Positions 1-12,422 of a DNA stretch of 64,000 nucleotides are shown here, piece by piece. The notes beneath the pieces were generated by a model. The model was not told the DNA's origin and did no database searches. It worked only from the letters and a program-made list of their open reading frames with translations. Both the position numbers and the translations under genes were made by a program. The number at the start of each line of letters is the position of its first letter. The stretch's first letter is position 1. Origin of the DNA: Candidatus Altimarinota bacterium (GTDB lineage Bacteria > Patescibacteriota > Gracilibacteria > BD1-5 > UBA6164); contig JAHDCR010000004.1 in NCBI GenBank assembly GCA_020629795.1, positions 1 through 64,000 on the forward strand, written 5' to 3'.

Positions 1-663
1 ATACAAAATAATACCCTTACTGCAAGTGATCTTGCTGAAAATAGTGTTGGTAATAGTGAATTAAATAATGCTGCAGTATTTGAAGTAGGAGAATTGATAG
101 CTTGAAATTGAAATGGTTCTGTAGCACTCACTATCAATGATGGTCAATGAAATGCAAATCTAACTTTTAACCATAAAGACGGGACTCCTGACCAAAATGG
201 TAATGCTGCTCGTATAGTAGTAAATACTGATAGCTCCTCTAATGCAAGTATGGTTTTTGAAGTAAAAAGTGGTGTTACGGGTGGTAGCTCAGTGAATACT
301 ACAGAGTATTTTAGAATCAATGAATCGTGAATTGATGTTAATGGGGATGCTATAGCAGATGCTTTTGTTTATAGCTCTGACAAGCGATTAAAAACAAATT
401 TTCTACCGTACAGTAATTGAAAAAGTGTTCTTTCTTGATTACGAACTTATTCATATGACTGGAAAGACCAAGCAAAAGGAAGTGATGTTTGAGTTATAGC
501 GCAGGATGTACTAAAAGTATTCCCAGAGGCTGTGGTTGAAAGAGAAGACTGATACCTTGCTGTAGATTATGCAAAATTAGTTGTACCTCTTATACAAACA
601 GTACAAGAACAACAAAAACAAATTGATGAACTTAAAAAACAAGTTGAGTTACTTCTAAAATAA
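1..663 (+). CDS. Surface/fibre protein with C-terminal peptidase S74-like intramolecular chaperone domain (5' truncated)
   Basis: Code-25 frame 1 open to TAA 661-663; C-term SDKRLKTNFLPYSNGKSVLSGLRTYSYDWKD...GVIAQDVLKVFPEAV...YLAVDYAKLVVPLIQTVQEQQKQI matches the S74 chaperone pattern. Confidence 0.8.
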
Positions 664-676
664 TACTTCTTTCAGA

Positions 677-2200
677 ATGAAAAATAATAATTTAAAAATA
701 TCAATAAGCTTACTATTAAGCACTATTTTTATAGTGCCTTTTAGTGTTTGGGCAATAAATACAGTGAGTACTGGGTATCAGACAACTACTACAGATACAG
801 AGATTGATGCACATAGTACGTGTCAAAATGTTAGGCATACAGGAAGTAATTCATACTTTGTACCAACTAAGACAAGTTCTGAGTGGTTAGCATTTAGGAA
901 TAATGTACCTAGTGATGTTGCATTAAGTGATTGTGACTGATGATGATATACTTTACCCCCTGATCTAGCTGACGTATTTGATCCAACTGAACCATTTGAT
1001 GATTATTGGACAGTTAATAGTTGTAATCCATCAGGTATATCAGTGGTAGAAGTGTATCCTTGAATAGATACATTACCAACTACGATATCTGCAAACACAG
1101 TTTATCACTTTAATACATGAGATTATATTTTAACTTCTTGAGCTTTTTCATGATGATGACTAGCTAAATATACAATGTATCTTAACTCCTCATGTACTGC
1201 ATTTGTGTGAGCTTGAGATGTTAATATATATATTAGCAGTGTTCCTACAACATACAATTATGCCTCAATTTTCTATTCTTGATTTTCTTCTTCTTTGCAA
1301 AATAATATCTTTGCATGAATCAACTTGTATCTTGATCAGGATTGATCATGATGAACTCATGCAAAGGCTTCAGCATTGTGATTTAGTATTAAAGACTCAA
1401 CAATTAGAGATGTTGTTATTAGCTGAACGGAGAATTGAATATGAATTACAAGAAATAATATGACTCTTGAAAATATAATTGCATACAATAATAGTAATAA
1501 TGCTATTTCTCTACAAGGTGACTTTCATATGGTTAATAATATCATTTCTTTTAATAACACAACAAGCGCTATATGAGCAACATTTACAGAATGAACCACT
1601 ATTAATAATGTATTAGCGTATAACAATACAAGATGACCAAAAATAGGATTAAATAACAGTATTAATAATGCGATTTCATTTAATAATCAGTATGAATGAA
1701 TCTGATATTCATATGCTACAACATCAAGATTTTTAAATAATATCGCATCTTATAAGAATTCAGCTCAGTGAGTAGATATGGCCTGAGGTATATCTAATAA
1801 CATTAGGTTATATAGTAATGGTCATTCTTGGAATCTGTTCCTTAGAGATGAAAATCTTACGCACTATTGAGAAACACTTATTTATGATAATACTAACATA
1901 TATACCCCTTCATTACATGTTCAGTGAATAGATTGATTCCTTTGAATGAGTAATGGTTCAGTAACTAATTCAATGACTTTTGACGCTTCACAGGTTGTTA
2001 TTCCATCTGTTTCTTGATGGGACTTTAATAATCAATGAATACAAACATGAACATATGATGAAAACATAACCTACACTTATGGTTCTAACATACCTAATCA
2101 ATCTCAACCGATACGATATAATACAGCAACAAATACATTTGAACTTTATGGTGTAGATGGAGTGGATTATGATAGCAGCAAGAAAATATGAGAATGGTAA
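677..2200 (+). CDS. Secreted right-handed beta-helix-like repeat protein
   Basis: Signal peptide MKNNNLKISISLLLSTIFIVPFSVWA; Asn/Ile-rich repeats (NNIISFNN, NNVLAYNN, NNAISFNN); many in-frame TGA (Gly). Confidence 0.75.
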
Positions 2201-2205
2201 TTATA

Positions 2206-2249
2206 TAATAATAAAATCCCTCAGAGAATTCTCTGAGGGATTTTATTAT
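2206..2249. terminator. Bidirectional intrinsic terminator
   Basis: Palindrome aaaatccctcagagaattctctgagggatttt between convergent genes. Confidence 0.85.
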
Positions 2250-2255
2250 TATATT

Positions 2256-2705
2256 TTATTTTCTCACTAATTTTTTAATACTTGCTTTTATAACTTGATT
2301 TTGATCTAGAAACGTAATATCTTCATTTGCTACCCAGAGTATTTGAGAATATATATCTCCCTCAAAAGTATTTATATCTGCTACATTGTTTCAGAGCTCA
2401 TCGATATATTGATAGTTTTCGTTTGTAGCACCAGTATATATTTCAAATTTATTATCTCAAGGTGCTGTGGCTCTGTTCTTATGAACATAAAATAATTCAT
2501 TTTCTTGTAGTCCTGATGTATCAAGATCTTTTACTACATTGGTAAGATTTTGTTTTAAAACCTGTATTCGATTTGTTTCATTGTACTTAGCAGTTACATC
2601 AGTGCTAAATATTAAAATATTTACTATTCAGAGCATTACAAATGCTAAAATAAATACTCATACAATAATTCAAACAAATGACTCGGCTTTCGTAGATTGT
2701 ATCAT
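2256..2705 (-). CDS. Membrane-anchored pilin/secretion-associated protein, unknown
   Basis: MIQSTKAESFVGIIVGVFILAFVMLGIVNILIFSTD... ending KKLVRK; hydrophobic N-terminal helix, pseudopilin-like. Confidence 0.6.
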
Positions 2706-2779
2706 TTTGATAAAAGTTAGTTTCGTATATAATAAATATTATATTAAGAGTAAGTTTTTTCACGTAAATTGCAAGCAGC

Positions 2780-3391
2780 ATGAAGTACATATCTCTAGAC
2801 AAAAATCTAATTGCTTTTACCATTGTTGAGCTTATGGTCTCTATTACTATATCGGTTATTTTGCTTTGATGAATATTTTACTTTATGGGTGATACTATTC
2901 TGGGTATTTCTCGATCATCTTCTCAAGCAAATTTTTTAAAAAATTTTTATGGTTTTACTACTATCCTAGATACTGGAGATTTAGAAGTACTTCATGATTA
3001 TTCAGATATATGATTTGATGTTGCTATTCTTCGTGCTCCAGATGGCCAAAGTTGAGTATTAATTTGAGTTACAGACAAAGAAACATTACGTTTATCACCA
3101 GTCTCTCAGTGAGATATTTATCATAATAGTGTTTTATGATACAGGGCATTATCATCAGTTGAAATGTCTAATATCGATTCTGATAGTACTATAGTCTATG
3201 ATTATGATTTTTTTCCAGATAAATTATTTGATACTTTTAACCTACGAGATTTTCAATTAGAAAGTTTTAATACAGGATCAACCGTTGAAATGACATTAGA
3301 TATTTTTCCATATTATAATCCTAATTTTAAGTGACAAAATTGGAATACTCTTCCAAGAGACGAAATATTTACTTATTCACTCGTATTTTAA
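2780..3391 (+). CDS. Type IV pilin / pseudopilin-like protein
   Basis: N-term MKYISLDKNLIAFTIVELMVSITISVILLGGIFYF with prepilin-type (A/F)T(I)VE(L) motif. Confidence 0.75.
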
Positions 3392-4551
3392 TGCAGTATA
3401 TTAAATCTTTAAGAGCTACGGTTCTTGTCTATACTATGGTACTTGTAGTAATTTGAGTTTTTATGGCTACTGTAGTTCTCAATATCGCAGTTCAGCTATC
3501 TGTAGAATATGATAATAGAAATATAGAGGTATCTATGGCTAGTATTATTAAGACAAAAGGTGATCTTTCTATTAAATATTCAAATGACCTTAATGCTACT
3601 TGAAGTGGGTATGTAGATATTTTATCTTGCCCTACAGGTATAACTATGAGTTGAACTACAGTATCTCCTTGAGTAGTAGATACAACAATTCGATATTTGG
3701 ATAACTCAATAGTATGTCATGCTTCTGCAGCGCATAATGGAATAGATCTTAATATTTTTTTTAACAGTGATTATAATGATCTTGAGTTTGCTCAGTTTGA
3801 TGGTTCTCAAATAGGTGTGAATTCGGGGAGTTTAGTGTGAGTTTTCTCGGACTCAGATTCGACAACAATTACTATTCCAAACACTTGATATTATTCGTCT
3901 GACATGATAGATGATAACTTTGATAGTGACAACTTTAGTACTTCCTCTACCTGAGGGACTCTATATCCTGATGGGTATTATGATAATGATAATGACGCAA
4001 AACTCATGACATATGGATACATATTAGAATGATCATGACTCTACAACGCTTTTTGGTCCAACACAAAAATAAAACAATATATTCAAGCTAATCCTAATAA
4101 TTTAAACGGTATTCATCAAACTTTATGATCTACGTGATCATGATATTTAAAAGTAGATATAAATGGTGATCATGCTATGTTTTTATATGAAATAGATAGA
4201 GATATATATAATGATTCTAATGAAATGGTAGTTAATAGTGTATTAACCGGGACCTGACAATCAGGTGGAGTATGATATTTACAAGATGATTTATCTATAG
4301 CTACAGGAACAGGAAGTGCTTATAATTTTAATTTTATTGAAAATGATTATGCACTTTTTATAGAAAATACTGGTTCTTGAGCACTACTCTATCAAATTCG
4401 CTGAGAATCTTCTGTGACTTGAAGTTGAATATATATTAATCCGATTGATGATACAGATGAATCCGTATTATCTTATCTATGATCTCATGTATTGGTAGAT
4501 GATCAGTGAAAACTTATATGAGATATGTTTGAGGTTTTCTGACTCAAGTAG
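3391..4551 (+). CDS. Secreted/pseudopilin-associated protein (PilX-like?)
   Basis: Overlaps previous stop (TAATG); MQYIKSLRATVLVYTMVLVVIGVFMATVVLNIAVQ N-terminal helix; frame open under code 25. Confidence 0.55.
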
Positions 4552-4607
4552 GACTTTACATCGTGAGAAAAACTATATAATATCCTCATTATTCATTACT
4601 AACTATT

Positions 4608-5906
4608 ATGGACCCCTCGCAGTACTTACTGTTCCTTGCTTTATTTATTCTCTCAGGTTTCTTTTCAGGAACTGAAATAGCTCTTATGAGTCTCCCGTCT
4701 CATAAAATAGACACCCTCCTAAAACAAAAACTCTTTTGAGCTAAGGCTCTTGCGAGTATCAAATCTAACACAGATAGACTCCTGATTGCTATCTTAGTGT
4801 GAAACAATCTAGTGAATGTATATGCAGCAGCACTTGCAACACAAATTTCTATTACATTTGCGAGAAACTCTGGTATGGAAGAAGCTTTTGCAGTGGGTAT
4901 AGCCACGTGAGCTATTACTTTTCTCATACTTGTTTTTTGAGAAATTGTTCCGAAAAGTTTTGCCTCAAAAAATGCAGAGAGAATTTCTCTTCTTGTCGCA
5001 TATCCATATAAGATACTGATAACTCTTATGTTTCCGATAGTATTTATTTTGGAAAAAATGATACGACTTTTTACATGAAAATGAGTACAAACTGGAATTA
5101 CGGAAGCTGAAATCCAAACTTTTATCGATTTAGGTAAAGATGCAGGGACGCTCGAGGATGATGAACATATGCTTTTGAAAAATACTCTAGAGTTTTCAGA
5201 TACTTTGGTAGAGGAAATAATGGTCCCGAGAGTAAAAATTGATGCTCTTTCTGATGAAGTTACTATCGAAGATGCATTAGAGTATTATCTTACTCACACT
5301 CATAGTCGTATTCCTGTGTATCACGATCAAATTGATAATATTATTTGAATTATTACCATAAGAGATATTCTCAGAGAACGGAAAGCTGGGAGAAATAGTA
5401 ATCTATTAAAAACTCTACATTTCAAAAAGTTTTTGAAAGTGCCTATTAATCAACCAATTGATAATCTTTTAGATACCTTTAAAACTACGAGGCAACATAT
5501 AGCTGTGGTTATGGATGAGTACGGATGAGTCGCTGGTATAACGACTATAGAGGATATTATCGAAGAAATATTTGGTGAGATCCATGATGAAACAGATTTT
5601 GAAACTGATGAAATTGTAGAAAAAGGAAAGAATACATATATTATTGACTCAACTATACTCTTGCATGATATAGTTGATGAATTTGCGCTAGAACTCGAGG
5701 ATTTAGGAATGGATGAGAAAGAGTTTTGAAGTGAAACAGTGAGTTATATGATTACTCATAAGCTTGAAAGGTTTCCTGAAAAAGATGAAGAAATCTGTTT
5801 TCCAATATACGATGAGGAGTGACAAGAAATAGAACATCAACTTTGTTTCAAGGTTTTAGAAATAGAAGATACAGCTATTTGAAAAGTCGAAGTTAAGAGG
5901 AAATAA
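4608..5906 (+). CDS. CorC/HlyC-type transporter: DUF21 + CBS pair + CorC_HlyC domain
   Basis: [81 protein letters not shown]. Confidence 0.92.
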
Positions 5907-6600
5907 TACTGTCTCTGATTTCTTTTCTTCTGTCTTTATTATGAAACTTGAGCATATCATCAGATATAATTACTCCAAAGGGTTTTCAAAGCTTTTGAAA
6001 GCTCTTTTTTGTTCGTGAAAAAAATACTCATTTTATGAGTTTTTCACAAAAATCTCAACAAAATGTTAACAAAAATGATGTTTTTAACAAAGGATGTTCA
6101 ACTATTTTCTGATCTATTTCTTTGTTTTTCCCTAATAATTCAGCATTTTCGTTATAAAAGACGGAAAATATATTTTTTCTATTAATAATTGGTTTTAAAT
6201 TATCAATCCAATACGCAAGATATATATCATCTCTTATTGCTATATTTTCAAAATTTAGAGCATCTTCTGTGATAAAGAAAGAGAGGCAAAATTTTCCTGC
6301 ATGATTTTTAGAAGTTTTTCTTTCTCATGTAAGAGTTAAAAAAATAGTCATTAAAATCCTGACTGTCCAAAGCCTATTGTTTTTAGTGATAATAAATAAA
6401 TCTATGTCTGAATCTTTATGAGCACTATTCATAGCCAAAGAGTTACATACCGCAATTCATAATATTCAGGGAATTTTTGAAAAATAATAATTATACTGTG
6501 ATACTTTTTCCCAGAGAAGTATTTCATACTCTGCTGGTTCAGGTTTTACTCCTATATATTCTTCGAGATGTTTTTTATTTTTTTCTGAGTAAAAATGCAT
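5893..6600 (-). CDS. Nucleotidyltransferase-fold domain protein
   Basis: GIAVCNSLAMNSAHKDSDIDLFIIT (GS...DSDIDL motif); C-terminal end overlaps convergent gene by 14 nt. Confidence 0.7.
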
Positions 6601-6682
6601 AAAAAATTTGATTATTTTACTTTCTTGACGTAGTATAAGGGCATATACTAAAATACTGAAATGTATTTATAACTTTATAGCT

Positions 6683-7204
6683 ATGAGATTTCTTTGCGTG
6701 AATTGTTGACACATATATGATGAAGCACTCTGAGAAATAGACGATGGTATTGAGCCTGGGACAGGTATAGATGAAATTTCTCAGGAGGTACATTGCCCAA
6801 GTTGTGATGGAAGTTTTGAAGATTTTTCTGTAATAGAAGATGAGGTAATTTATGCAGAAAATATGGATAAACTCACACATATAGAGCGAGAACATATGCC
6901 GAGAATTATCCACCTGGATATGGACAAAGTAGAAGTTTGTGTTGGAGAAGAGGAAGAAATGCATCCAAGTGGGGAAGATCATAGAGTAACAGCTATATAC
7001 CTTATTGATGATGAGGGGCATATAGTAGAAGAAGTTTTTATAATGATGGATGAAGACCCTGTAGCAGAATTTGATATATCTGGACTTGATGATTTTGAAA
7101 TTAGAGCAAGTTGTAGCCAACACGGGCTGTGGGGAACAGGACTAATAAATGTTGAAGAATACCATAGAGAACATCCTGAAGATGATAACGAATTTGAAGT
7201 GTAA
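6683..7204 (+). CDS. Superoxide reductase with N-terminal rubredoxin-like domain
   Basis: N-term MRFLCVNCGHIYDEALGEIDDGIEPGT...VHCPSC rubredoxin-type; EMHPSGEDHRVTAIYLID and SCSQHGLWG match the SOR His4Cys iron site. Confidence 0.85.
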
Positions 7205-7223
7205 ATTTACTTCACATTTATTT

Positions 7224-7254
7224 AAAAATATGCTATACTAATAGCATATTTTTT
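7224..7254. terminator. Intrinsic terminator
   Basis: aaaaatatgctat-acta-atagcatattttttatt. Confidence 0.7.
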
Positions 7255-7263
7255 ATTATAGGC

Positions 7264-9768
7264 ATGCAAAAAAAGATACTCGAAATACTTGTTGATAAGC
7301 AAAATGAGAAGTGACCAGCAGTTTTTAACGAAATTCTGGTTATTTTACACAGGGCTTATGGTGGTAAAAACGCATGAGAATCTTTCAGTTTTGAAATAAC
7401 AAAAGTAGGGAACAGAATACGTTTTTTTCTTATTTGCCCGCAAAAATATGTATCATTTCTCGTAAATCAGATATATGCACATTTTTCTAATGTTGAGATA
7501 TCTGCTGTTTGAGATTATTTAGAGCAGATACCAAATGATAAAATAATGGTATGAAAAATAACTACAAAGAAACATTTTTTCTATAGTTTGAAAACTTTTG
7601 AAGACCCTGGAGTCTCAGTAGGGAAATGACTAGATATAGATCCATTTTCATCTCTTACAGGAGCTCTCTCAAAAACATGAATCTACACGCTTAATACCTT
7701 TCAAGTAAATTTTCGTCCTGTAACATCTAATTCTTGGAAAAAAGACGCGAAGAGAATTATTCAAGTTCTGACATCAAGCTCTCCTAATCTAATAAAAAAA
7801 ATTAAACTTCACCCAAGTTTTAAAATATTAAAACTCGTATTTCTACCAATTTTACTTTTGGGGAAACTTATTTCAATGATAGTACCAAAACCAGAAACAG
7901 TAGATATAAAACCTCTTGAAGCTGATGAGAGAGTGACAGCTGATAAAACTAAGGATATCTTGGAAAATCCTGATAAAATAGATCCAAAATTTCTCACCAA
8001 ATTATCTAGTGAAGCATATGATGTTGACATAAATATTATATCAGCAGGAGAAAATGATCTAGAGGTGAGAAGCGCTATTACTGAGATTGCATCAACTCTG
8101 TCAGTCTATACTCAATTTTGACAAAATGGACTAAAGTTAGAGCATATTTCTAAAGATGAGAGTGATATACAGTGAGCTAAAAAGAGAGATATAATTTCTA
8201 AAACTATACTTTCTACTCCAGAGTTATCTTGATTTGTACATCTACCAACAAGCTATGTTAAAACTCCATATATAAATTGGGTGAGTAGTAGAGCATTTGA
8301 ACCACCATCTAATCTTCCGATTATTGATCCGGATCTCAGTGATGATGTGAGCCCAGAAACGTATCTTACACCAATTTGAAAGACGAATTTCAGAGGAACG
8401 GATATGAGTTTTGGTATGTGACCAGATGATAGACGTAGACATATGTATATCATTTGAAAAACAGGTATGGGAAAATCTGTGCTGCTAGAAAATATGATAC
8501 TTGATGACATAAATAAATGAAGATGAGTTGCTGTTATAGATCCTCATGGAGATCTCGCAGAAGCTGTCATTGGTCATATTCCTAAAAAGAGAACAAATCA
8601 AACTATAATCTTTGACCCTTCGGATAAAGACTGGCCGATTGCATTTAATATGCTGGAAAATATTGCTGATGACCAAAGGTCTTTCGTGGCATCTGGATTA
8701 GTTGGAATTTTTAAAAGAATTTTTTGAGATTCTTGGGGGCCGAGACTTGAGCATACACTCAGGAATACTATCATGGCTCTTATGGAGTATCCTAACACGA
8801 CACTTATCTCAATACCTCTTATGCTTACAAGTGAGGTATACAGAAATAAGGTCGTGAATAAAATCACTGATCCTGTTGTAAAAAAATTCTGGACTCATGA
8901 ATACTGAAAGCTAACTCCCCAGCAAAGAAATGAAACTGCTGGACCTATACTTAATAAAGTTGGTCAATTTCTCTCTTCTACGATTTTAAGAAATGTTTTA
9001 GGACAACCTAAAAATTCATTTTCTATGAGATGGGCTATGGATAATAAAAAAATTATCATAGTAAATCTCTCAAAATGAAAAATTGGTGAGGATGCATCAA
9101 GTCTACTTTGAGCTATGATGGTTACAAAATTTCAGCTAGATGCGATGAGTCGGGCTGACATTGCTGAGTCTGAAAGAAAGGATTTTTATCTCTATGTTGA
9201 TGAGTTCCAAAACTTTGCGACTGATAGTTTTTCTACTATTCTCTCAGAAGCACGTAAATATAAACTCAACCTCGTAATGGCTAATCAGTATATAGATCAA
9301 ATGACAGAAGAGGTTCGTGGAGCCGTATTTTGAAATGTTGGAACGCTCGTTTCTTTCCAAGTAGGTCATCATGATTCTTCGATATTAGCAGAAGCATTTT
9401 CTTGAGATATAGAACCAGAAGATCTCATGAATCAAAAGAAGTATACAATCTATCTCAAGCAGCTGATTGATGGTATGCCATCCCCGATATTTTCAGCTGG
9501 AACATTTCCTCCACATCCCAAAGATGAGCAAGAATTTGCAGAGCGATATCAAAAAATACTCCAAGTTTCCAGGGAAAGATATTGTAAAAAACGATCTATA
9601 GTCGAAGAAAAGATTAATAAATCTATGACAGAAATAGAAAAATTAGAAGAGCAGTGGGAAAATAAGAAAGAAGAATACAAGCAGAAAAAGGAAGATGAGA
9701 AACGTAAAAAACAACAAGAACGTATGGAGGCTAATAAAAAGGCAAAAGAGCAAGAGCAAGGGAAGTAG
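7264..9768 (+). CDS. VirD4/TraG-like type IV secretion/DNA-translocase family ATPase
   Basis: Walker A MYIIGKTGMGKSVLLENMI, GVAVIDPHGDLAEAV, FYLYVDEFQNFATDSFSTILSEARKYKLNLVMANQYI; coiled-coil Lys/Glu C-term. Confidence 0.85.
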
Positions 9769-9783
9769 TTTCCTTGCTCTTTT
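9752..9783. terminator. Intrinsic terminator overlapping stop codon
   Basis: aagagcaagggaa-gtag-tttccttgctctttt. Confidence 0.7.
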
Positions 9784-9832
9784 CTCTCATATTTGTATGC
9801 TATAGCATATATGAGTCATTTAAATCAGTACA

Positions 9833-10519
9833 ATGAAAATAGATAATCTTACTCTGAGCTTCAAAAATAAAGTAGTCCTCAGGGATATTAATTTAGATAT
9901 AAAACCAGGAGAATTTGTGTTTTTTATTGGATATTCATGATCAGGTAAGACAACTCTTATTCGTTCACTTATTTGAGATTTTAAGCCCGAACGTGGAGAC
10001 ATAGTTTTAGATAATGGTGGATTTTTATATCGAAATCTTACTGAAAAACTTCTGCTGGATTATAGAAAATCAATAGGGGTAATTTTTCAAGATTATAAAC
10101 TCATGGAATCAAAAACAGTCTATGAAAATGTAGCTTTTGCAATGGAGGTATGTTGATACAAGGATAAACAAATAGAAAAAAAAGTCCCACAAGCATTAGA
10201 GCAAGTAGGACTCCTTATAAAAAAAGACACCCACGTACAAGAGCTTTCTGGTGGTGAAAAACAAAGAGTTTCTATAGCCAGAGCCCTAGTGCATGATCCA
10301 AGCATTATTATCTGAGATGAACCAACTGGAAATCTTGATCCTGTTACAGCCTGAGAGATTATGGAAATTTTTGAGGATTTAAATAAGGATGGTAAAACGG
10401 TTATTATTGCAACGCATGATAAAAACATAGTAAATCATATGAAACGTCGAGTTATTACTTTCTCAGATAAGTGAGTTATGAGTGATAGGCAGGAAGCTGA
10501 GTATAACTTGGAGAAATAA
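9833..10519 (+). CDS. ftsE: Cell division ABC ATPase FtsE
   Basis: [17 protein letters not shown] (second P-loop Gly is TGA), [53 protein letters not shown]. Confidence 0.88.
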
Positions 10520-10549
10520 AAAAATGAAGTTAAAACTTCATTTTTTATT
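10517..10549. terminator. Intrinsic terminator
   Basis: aaaaaatgaagttaaaacttcattttttatt. Confidence 0.7.
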
Positions 10550-10558
10550 TAAAATCTT

Positions 10559-11002
10559 CTATTTACTCATTATATGAAATACTCTCGCGTAGCTACTTCT
10601 CATATTTGCGTAGCTACTTTTTAGTGCTCTATCTAGTTCTGATGACACGAGTCCAGACTCTTGCTCTGCAATATAACTAAATGTTTTTCCTGTGTAGTAT
10701 ACGAAATTTTCATATGATTTGATAAGGTCTTGCATTTCATAGTATGAGATTTCTCATGCTCTATATTTTGACATAAATACAGTTTTTAACTGAGCATCAA
10801 CTACGAGAAATTCATCATAGGTTCTTTGTAGGTTTGGATTCTGAAAATTAACTGCTTCAAGTTTTACTAGTCAGAGAGAGTATTCTTCTACTCCGTTATA
10901 TAAATCAAAGAGCTCAATAATTTTTCCATCATTTGCACTGACATGAAAAGCATTTGATATTAGGACAATGCTTATTATAATAGTAGCTATAATTTTCTTC
11001 AT
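10559..11002 (-). CDS. Small secreted protein, unknown
   Basis: MKKIIATIIISIVLISNAFHVSANDGK signal peptide; 147 aa; C-term duplicated SSYANMRSSYARV. Confidence 0.65.
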
Positions 11003-11067
11003 ATAAAAAGAGAATTAAGAAGTAATTAAATATATTTATATATTAAAATAATTAAAAGTCAAATAAT

Positions 11068-11784
11068 ATGGCACAGAATTTATATGATACTTTATGAGTG
11101 AGTAAAACAGCTACCCAGGATGAAATAAAAAAAGCATACAGAAAGCAAGCTATGAAATATCATCCAGATAAGAATAAGGGTGACGCAACTGCTGAAAAGA
11201 AATTCAAAGAGGCAAATACAGCATATCAAACTCTTTCTGATGAGTGAAAAAGAAAACAGTATGATATGTTTTGAAGTGCCGGATGATCTGGAGGAAATCC
11301 GTTTGCTTGATGAGGAAATCCATTTTGAGGTTGAGCAAGTACTTGATGATTTTCTTGATTTGAAGATATTTTTTGAGGTATGTGATGATCGTCGAGAGGA
11401 CAAAATGTAGAATTTGATTTCTGAGATTTATTTTGAGGTGGTATGTGATCACAGGGAAGAACTCGCAGCTCGTCTGCATATGATACTCGTAGAGAACCAC
11501 CAAAACCTGAAACATTAGACTTTGAAAAAACATATGAGATACCTGTGTTTGATATGATACTATGATGTAAGATAGAAGTTACTGGTGTATATGGCCAAAA
11601 AGCAAAGCTTACTATACCAGCTGGAACTAAATCAGGAGCAAAATTTCGAGTCAAAGAGTACTGAAAATCTGAAGGCTCAAAAAAATGAAATCTTATTATC
11701 AAAGCAGTAGCAAAAATGCCTAAGAGTATTTCTGATACAGATAGGAGGCTTCTTGAGCAGATTCGTGACAATATAGGGTATTAA
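11068..11784 (+). CDS. DnaJ/CbpA-like J-domain protein with Gly-rich linker and C-terminal substrate-binding domain
   Basis: [39 protein letters not shown]...[18 protein letters not shown]; Gly-rich linker largely TGA-coded. Confidence 0.9.
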
Positions 11785-11787
11785 AAA

Positions 11788-11818
11788 AACACCTAGAGCA
11801 ACAGCTCTAGGTGTTTTA
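11788..11818. terminator. Bidirectional terminator
   Basis: aaaacacctagagc-aaca-gctctaggtgtttt; overlaps 3' end of the minus-strand gene. Confidence 0.85.
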
Positions 11819-12347
11819 AGCTTTCCTGTGGAATAGCTCATAATCTCAGTATATCTGAGTATTTTGTAGCATGAATAAATTTAAGTATTTTTGCAGTAGT
11901 TTCGTTTTTATGTGTTGCTCAGAGTTCTCAAAGAGATGAAACAATCTTTAAATAAGTAAGAATGTATTTTTGGGAGTTTTGAGAGTTGGAAATTGGTATA
12001 TAAAGATACAGTATATCAAATATTTCATAATGTGGACTCCCTGTTGGGAGATTTTTTTTAATATATCATAGTAGTTTTAAAAATGATTCTATTTTATTAT
12101 ACGCTGTATCTTTTGTTTCAAAGTAGGATATTATTTTTATATTTCCAATTGTATGAATCGAATCTTTTTGTTTTGTTATAACTTCACAGCTAATAAGATA
12201 TCCTATATCAATGGGCTTTTCTCTTGCTTTTTTTTTCTTTGCTACTGTGAGAATCCCGTAATCACGAAAAAATATTTTATAGTATAAGCTATTTTCGCTG
12301 TATTTTCATACCTGTAATACTACTCATTGTGTCTTAAAAATAGCCAT
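11793..12347 (-). CDS. recO: RecO-like DNA repair protein
   Basis: MAIFKTQGVVLQVGKYSENSLYYKIFFRDYGILTVAKKKKAREKPIDIGYLI resembles the RecO N-terminal OB fold. Confidence 0.65.
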
Positions 12348-12422
12348 AAAACTGTAAAAAAAATTGTATTTACTAAAAATTACATATAATTTTATAGAAA
12401 TTTAAATTTTAGCAAACATATC

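Noticed and set aside
1-663. Prophage based on the S74 tail-spike-type chaperone domain
   Set aside because: No terminase, portal, capsid or tail genes in the adjacent sequence; downstream genes are secreted proteins and pseudopilins.
1203-1463. 86-aa plus ORF
   Set aside because: Out of frame inside the 677-2200 gene, which reads through continuously with TGA=Gly.
6019-6060. Terminator-like hairpin (aaaaactcataaaatgagtattttttt on minus)
   Set aside because: Lies inside the nucleotidyltransferase-like CDS 5893-6600, which continues with plausible sequence to a stop at 5893.
6617-7123. 168-aa minus-strand ORF
   Set aside because: Antisense to the rubredoxin/superoxide reductase gene, whose plus-strand motifs are clear; translation is low-complexity.
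11226-11771. 181-aa minus-strand ORF (and 11092..11403, 11204..11533) opposite dnaJ
   Set aside because: Antisense to a well-supported J-domain gene; arises from the unusual TGA-rich linker and low TAA/TAG density, with no coherent domain.
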